NCBI GenBank assembly: GCA_029204225.1
Contig: CM055092.1
Location: 22,719,669-22,783,668 of the forward strand
Direction: 5' to 3'
DNA length: 64,000 bases
Source: Diphasiastrum complanatum
Taxonomy: Eukaryota; Streptophyta; Lycopodiopsida; Lycopodiales; Lycopodiaceae
Below are positions 58,960 to 64,000 of the stretch, one piece after another. The stretch's first letter is position 1, and the number at the start of each line of letters is the position of its first letter. The notes beneath the pieces were generated by a model. That model did not search any database. It was not told the origin of the DNA and was given only the letters and a program-made list of their open reading frames with translations. Made by a program: the position numbers and the translations under genes.

Positions 58960-61880
58960 AGGCTTACGAAGATTTGAAAACATGGAGAAGAGCTACCTTT
59001 TGTCGAAATTTCGGATTGGATCCATGGGAATTCTCTTCCAAGGTGGATAGCAAGGTTGAAAGTGGGTGTACTATCTCGGTTTCAATTTGCATGCTGCTAA
59101 GATCCATTACTCTTGGGATTCTTTGTGGTTTTATGGAGAATTGTCCTTGAAGGCCAATTTGTGATGTTTTTTTGGAGCTTTCTCTTGTGTAGATCAAATC
59201 TTTGGCAGATCTGATTTTTCCAGCAAGTGTACTTTCATTTTAGGGTTCATTAATGATGAAATTAATGATGCATGCCGGTTCTTTCCAATGATTTATGATT
59301 CTAGGCTATGTTTTGGTCAAAATTGCTTGGTTTTTCATGCTTTTTGGCACAAAATAGATAGTAAGAACCAAAATCCAGCAAGATCGGACCAATTAGATGA
59401 TTATAATTCTGTAGATTGGTTTGCATGTGTTAGAGAAAGAGTTGTATGTCATGATTTCGACTTTATTGTATTGAAAAAATCGGAAAATAGCCAAAAATCA
59501 TCATTTTTGCTTGTTTTTTAATTAAGTTGGGAATTCCAGCAATTGAACTTGTAGGAAGTCAAAAAGTTTCAAAAAATGACCATTTTTGGTGATTTTTGGA
59601 GGATGGATCTCTCCAAATCCAAAAGGAGATCATTCTGAAATTATTTACAGCATGATTAGCATTCCTTTTTACCTTCCTAACAAGCTATCAGACCTGTAAA
59701 TTGATGGTCGATGGCTTATGCACCATCTCCATCAAGTTTAAAGCTATTTTGACTTCTACAAATCAAGAAATCTTCGTTTTTAGTCTATACTGCATCTTAG
59801 GATCAATATGAATGCTTCATGGAAGTCTAATTGGTAGCATCAATTTTGGGCTGAAATGGGTGTTTGCACGTTGTTGCATGATATTGTCTTGTGGAAATGC
59901 ACCCTACTATAGATTTTCTGACACTCTGATCTCGCACGTGTGAAGCCTAGGTGGCAGGCTGATGTAGCAAGCATCTTGTTCACTTGGTCTCCCTCTGTAC
60001 TGAACTTTACAGCACCAAATTTGGTGTCCTATAGCCAAAGTTATGATCATCTGAAATTTTGCAGTTTTGTGAGTAAAATCGGCAAAATTTGAAATTGTTC
60101 TGATTGCATGCCAGTCATTTTCCTAATTTGTAGTACTGTGCTTGCATGGATTGGTTGCATGCTGATTCTCTGAGTGATTCTGACATGCATGGATGATTTA
60201 CAATCGATTTGAGTGGTCATACGCATGTGCTCTGACAATTGGGTCACAAATCAATGTTAATGGTTGACAAATTCCGTAAAACTAAAGTTTACGTAAAAAT
60301 TTCGTAATGACGTTTGTGACTGATGTAGTGTGCTTTGCATGCTAGTTTGACATTGGGTTAGTAACATTAGGAATCGGACAATGTTTCGATTTTTGCGATT
60401 TCGATTGCCTTTTGTACTAACAGTATTTTTGTTAGAATTTTTGAATTATGTAAAATAAAGCAAAAATTGAGTTTTTCAAAAATCAAAATTTTGGTCATTT
60501 TTTTGTTATCTATGAAATCAGTTTAGATTAGTGAATTGATTAAACTAAGTTTATTAGTTAGAATTGGTCACAGTATTTTTGCTAAGTCTAAATTATTTCT
60601 CGGTGATAGATAAGTTAAAATTGACAGAAGGAACTACAATGAATTGCCGACAGTTTTTACTGTGCTGTCATTTTTTTCTAAAAATTTTTTGGAGTTGGTT
60701 GAATTTCAATTTGGTAAAAATTTGAAATCAGTTACTTGTCTGATAGTTTTCTAATCGATGTTGATCGCTAGAAATCAGTCAAGTGAACGTTTGTGCAAGA
60801 TACTCGTTAAATTTAATTAAAATCGTCAAACAATATGAAATGACGAGGTTGAATGAGTGGCAATAGTATTTTTTATCTAGACAGTAGATCTGACAGGATA
60901 CGGTTCAAGAATTACTGAAATCCTATTGGTGGGATTTCCATTCATGTAATTTCATGTTTGGATAGGTTTTGTCAATATTAACGGAGTAATGCCAAACCAG
61001 TCAATAAAAAGAAAAAACAGTCCAATTTTATTAGAAAATTTGTAATAATAGGAATTACATAACTGATTTCATTTCCAGTAAAATCCTATGGTGAATTATA
61101 TTCAAAAGATCAGACTAGTATGTCACATACTAGTAAATGATTTTTGATATATAGGACATAAATGAAATTGTTTCAGACTTTTTTCCTACAGTAATCAATT
61201 TTAAACATTTACTGATGTCGTTATGTCTTCTTGGTATCTTAGCTGAAATAGATTTTCAAGGAACTGAAAATTCTAAGGAGGTAAGAAGAGTGGACATCGG
61301 ATGGTAGTAAGTGTGATCGGGAAATTATTTCGCAGTTAGGATTTTGGTAATCCCTGTAAATAAGTGCTTAATACCAGATATTAATTTTCTCGGTAGAATT
61401 CATTCAGTTGAATTCGTAACAGATATCTTTGTAATCATTGAGTTATCCACAATTTTGGATGTCAATTGTGATGTTAGAAGTGAAATCTGATACGTGGATT
61501 ACATTGGATCTGTTAGTTGACAGAAGCTTGTCCCTAAATTTGATGCATCAGTAGGATTTCGAAGCTTGTCAATAACCAAAAAGATTCAGAGTGTAATAGT
61601 GAACCATGTTAATTCTTCAACTTAGATCACAAGGTCAGATGTGGATTTGTGGTATCCATCTGATAGGCATGTCAGTCATCCAAATAAATGGATTCTCCAG
61701 TGTTTGAAAACAAGAGATAATATCCTGTATAAATATAGGACAACTAGATGATCAGTGGATCTCTAGAATATCAGATGAGGCAATTAAGGGTTTTCTAGAA
61801 GGAAAAGTTGATGTATGGGACATTAGTAATTTTGGAAAGGAAATTCTAGGACTGTAAAGATCTGATGATCAATGGTGTAT
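58960..61880. other. No coding region recognised (~2.9 kb)
   Basis: AT-rich sequence downstream of a + strand Copia LTR and primer site. No gag or pol. It could be the interior of a non-autonomous element or unrelated intergenic DNA. Confidence 0.4.
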
Positions 61881-61904
61881 TTTAGTACCTAGTCGCGATA
61901 TGGG

Positions 61905-63540
61905 AAAAAAAAACTCGTTCGATCAAATGTGGGGTATTTATTCTTACAAACCCATGAGAAAGAAAGTAACTGTCAATGCATCCATACCATGCGCGTGGCA
62001 CTTGCTTAAGGCCATAAAGTGCTTTGTGTAGTTTACATACCTTCTGTTCTTGCCCTTTTGCCATGAAGCCCTGCGGTTGGACCATGTAAACTTCTTCCTC
62101 TAAGTCACCATTCAAAAATGCGGACTTTACATCTATTTGATGGATCTTCCACCCAAAATGAGATGCTAAGGCAATGATAAGACGTAGCGTAGTCCACGTA
62201 GCCACTGGAGCAAATGTCTCTTCATAGTCAATTCCTTTGCTTTGCTCATAACCCTTCACTACTAGGCATGCCTTATGCTTTGCTATCGTGCCATCCGCAT
62301 GAAACTTTGTTCTAAACACCCATTTGTTGTCAATGGGTTTTTTTCCAAGTGGTAGATCAACCAACTCCCATGTATCATGCCTGTGGACGGATTCTATCTC
62401 CTCTTCCCTTGCCCTTTGCCACTCTTTGTGATCTTTTGCCTCATCAAAGGTTGATGGCTCTCGACACTTCAAAATGTCAATCATTAGGACATAGTTCACA
62501 TGATAACGATCGAGAGACTTCCTTTCCCACGTTGATCTTCTCACTTCACCTTGTGTGCTAGATCTTGGTTGATTTAGCTTTGTGTCCTTCATGATCTTTT
62601 CATACCATTTTGGTATCTTAGATTCAGGTGATACACTATGTGGAGAGTATGTATCCCAAGGAGTGTCTAAGTAATGTCTCTTACTTCCAACCGGTTTCTC
62701 CTTTATTGCTCCTATTGGCAAGTACCTCCCCCTAGGCTCTTGAATAGGTGGTGTCTTTTCATACTCGCCCTCTCGGCTCTCGTCTTCACGTGCATCATCT
62801 TGTGGAGCATCTTCTTCATCTTCTTCCTCCAAAATTGTGGGAAGTCTTTTGATGCTTTCAACACTTGCATGGTCTTCATCTTCATACCTATGCGTCTCAT
62901 CAAAGATTACATCCTTGCTAATGTGAATCTTGTTCATTACAGGATCAAAACACCTATATGCCTTCGTCCTCTTGTCATAACCGATGAAGATACACTTGAT
63001 TGCTTTGGCATCAAGTTTCTTTCGCTCCTCCTTTGGCACATGTACATAGGCCTTACATCCAATGACACAAAACTTGTCGATTTTTGGCTTTATTCTTGTA
63101 AATGTTTCTTTGGGAGTCACATTTGGAACCGCAATTGTAGGGCCCCTGTTTTGCAAGAACGTTGCCGCACTGCACGCTTCTGACCAAAGTGAATCGGTCA
63201 AGCCCATTTGCTTCATCATGGACCGTGCACTCTCCATAATAGTCCTATTTTTCCTTTCAACTACACCATTACTATGCGGTGTGTGTGATTGTGTGAATTG
63301 TCTTTTGATGCCGTGTTCTTTGCAAAAGTCCTCAAAATCATCAGATTTGTATTCGCCCCCTCTATCAGATCTTAGCACTTTGATGCGTGCATCCAGTTGG
63401 TTCTCTACCAAAGTCTTGAACTCCTTGAAGCGAGCAAAAGCGTCAGATTTCTTCTTCAAGAAATAAATCCATGTCCTCCTAGAGTAATAATCTATGAAAG
63501 TCATAAAATAATATGCTTTTTCCAATGACATGGTCTTCAT
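61905..63540 (-). pseudogene. Ty1/Copia integrase core and reverse transcriptase, truncated
   Basis: A 552-codon frame holds the integrase core (FIDYYSRRTWIYFLKKKSDA, VLRSDRGGEYKS with the second Asp, NGVVERKNRTIMESARSM with Glu), the PYxAYV-like KAYVHVPKEERKKLD region and an acidic linker. Then the Copia RT N-terminal half follows: WELVDLPLGKKPIDNKWVFR, YEETFAPVATWTTLRLIIAL, QIDVKSAFLNGDLEEEVYM and LYGLKQVPRAWY. It is cut before the catalytic YVDDL box near 61905. The first integrase Asp is gone (see the 5' neighbour). Confidence 0.9.
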
Positions 63541-63993
63541 TGGGCCGCACTAAGCTCTTGCAGCTCCACCTTTCTTGAATGTCTCCCTGTGATGCTTTCC
63601 CATGACGCATCCTTCACATATTGCATGATGATCATCCTGCAATGTCGGTAACCCTATTACCATCTTCAGCTTCGCCATCAATCTCAAGCTCGCATAGTTC
63701 AAATGACCAAGTCTTCTGTGCCACAATTCAGATTGAGATGCTGTTGAGATAGCCAAACCATATTCTCCTGGCTTTGCAGCATCCAATTTATAAAGGCCAC
63801 AGTTACTATATCTATAACCCTTCGCCACCACTTTATGATTGTGGTTCATATCCCTCATAAGGCATCCATCCTTGACAAATTCAACCTTAAGATGTTGATT
63901 TGCCATTACACCAACAGAAAGCAAACTCTTTTTGAGTCCAGGAACATAAAGCACATTAGGGATGTTCTTGATTTTACCATCAGGAAACTGCAC
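63541..63993 (-). pseudogene. Ty1/Copia protease tail and integrase zinc finger
   Basis: The frame reads MQFPDGKIKNIPNVLYVPGL, KSLLSVGVMANQ, then the HHCC finger LWHRRLGHLNYASLR...HAICEGCVMGKHHRETF. It ends KGGAARA and a stop, followed in frame by CGPMKT. About 10 residues, including the HxD segment with the first catalytic Asp of integrase, are deleted at this point. The element continues beyond the right edge of the window. Confidence 0.9.
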
Positions 63994-64000
63994 AGGTACA

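Overview
The window is nuclear DNA from a land plant, most likely a seed plant with a large, transposon-dense genome. The evidence is intron-split plant genes (4-coumarate:CoA ligase, a GH28 polygalacturonase-type exon), a plant PPR pseudogene, and many decayed Ty3/Gypsy, Ty1/Copia, CACTA and MITE elements. A gymnosperm would fit the style of the window, but that is inference. No bacterial, operon or CRISPR signal is present, and I recognised no rRNA or tRNA gene.

Layout. 1-3.8 kb: decayed chromovirus (Gypsy) on the + strand, with a chromodomain-like tail and the start of its 3' LTR. 5.4-5.8 kb: intact-looking MITE with TIRs and a target-site duplication. 7.27-8.1 kb: one GH28 exon (- strand) ending at a good splice donor. 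10.3-11.1 kb: a 656-bp solo LTR with TSD CTAGT, inserted in one copy of a short tandem duplication. 13.6-14.6 kb: possible CACTA relic. 14.8-24.7 kb: a long Gypsy element (- strand, Athila/Tat-like PBS) with gag, protease, RNase H and integrase remnants, no RT, and a ~1000-codon extra ORF 3' of integrase. 24.7-26.5 kb: a single + strand reading frame decayed by eight stops and no frameshift, with a gag-like region behind a possible 30K-type movement-protein-like region; it may be a paleovirus or an unusual retroelement. 26.5-28.8 kb: another Athila/Tat-like LTR, leader and fragment. 29.5-30.5 kb: Copia gag (- strand).

The best-preserved genes are two copies of 4CL (- strand) at 32.59-35.01 and 42.20-44.60 kb, inside a segmental duplication (31.56-36.22 and 41.17-46.10 kb). 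Each assembles by eye into six exons and a 555-residue protein, and the two differ at about 12 residues. The second copy has a PPR pseudogene patch in its upstream region in place of the sequence upstream of copy A. Between and around the copies lie Copia LTRs (37.5-38.2, 38.7-39.4 kb) and a Gypsy LTR (40.36-41.17 kb) that ends at the left edge of copy B.

46.6-47.4 kb: CACTA TNP2 transposase relic. 48.7-54.95 kb: nearly complete chromovirus (- strand) with two LTRs, PBS, PPT, PR-RT-RH-IN-chromodomain, no gag, and a leader with five repeats. 55-57.6 kb: higher-GC DNA of a different character, possibly organelle-derived. 57.8-58.0 kb: (CT)n tracts. 58.45-58.95 kb: Copia LTR with PBS. 61.9-64 kb: Copia pol (- strand) that has lost the first catalytic Asp of integrase.

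A recurring theme is that three different Gypsy-type elements carry their own arrays of short motifs in the leader, and in two of them the motif appears in both orientations.
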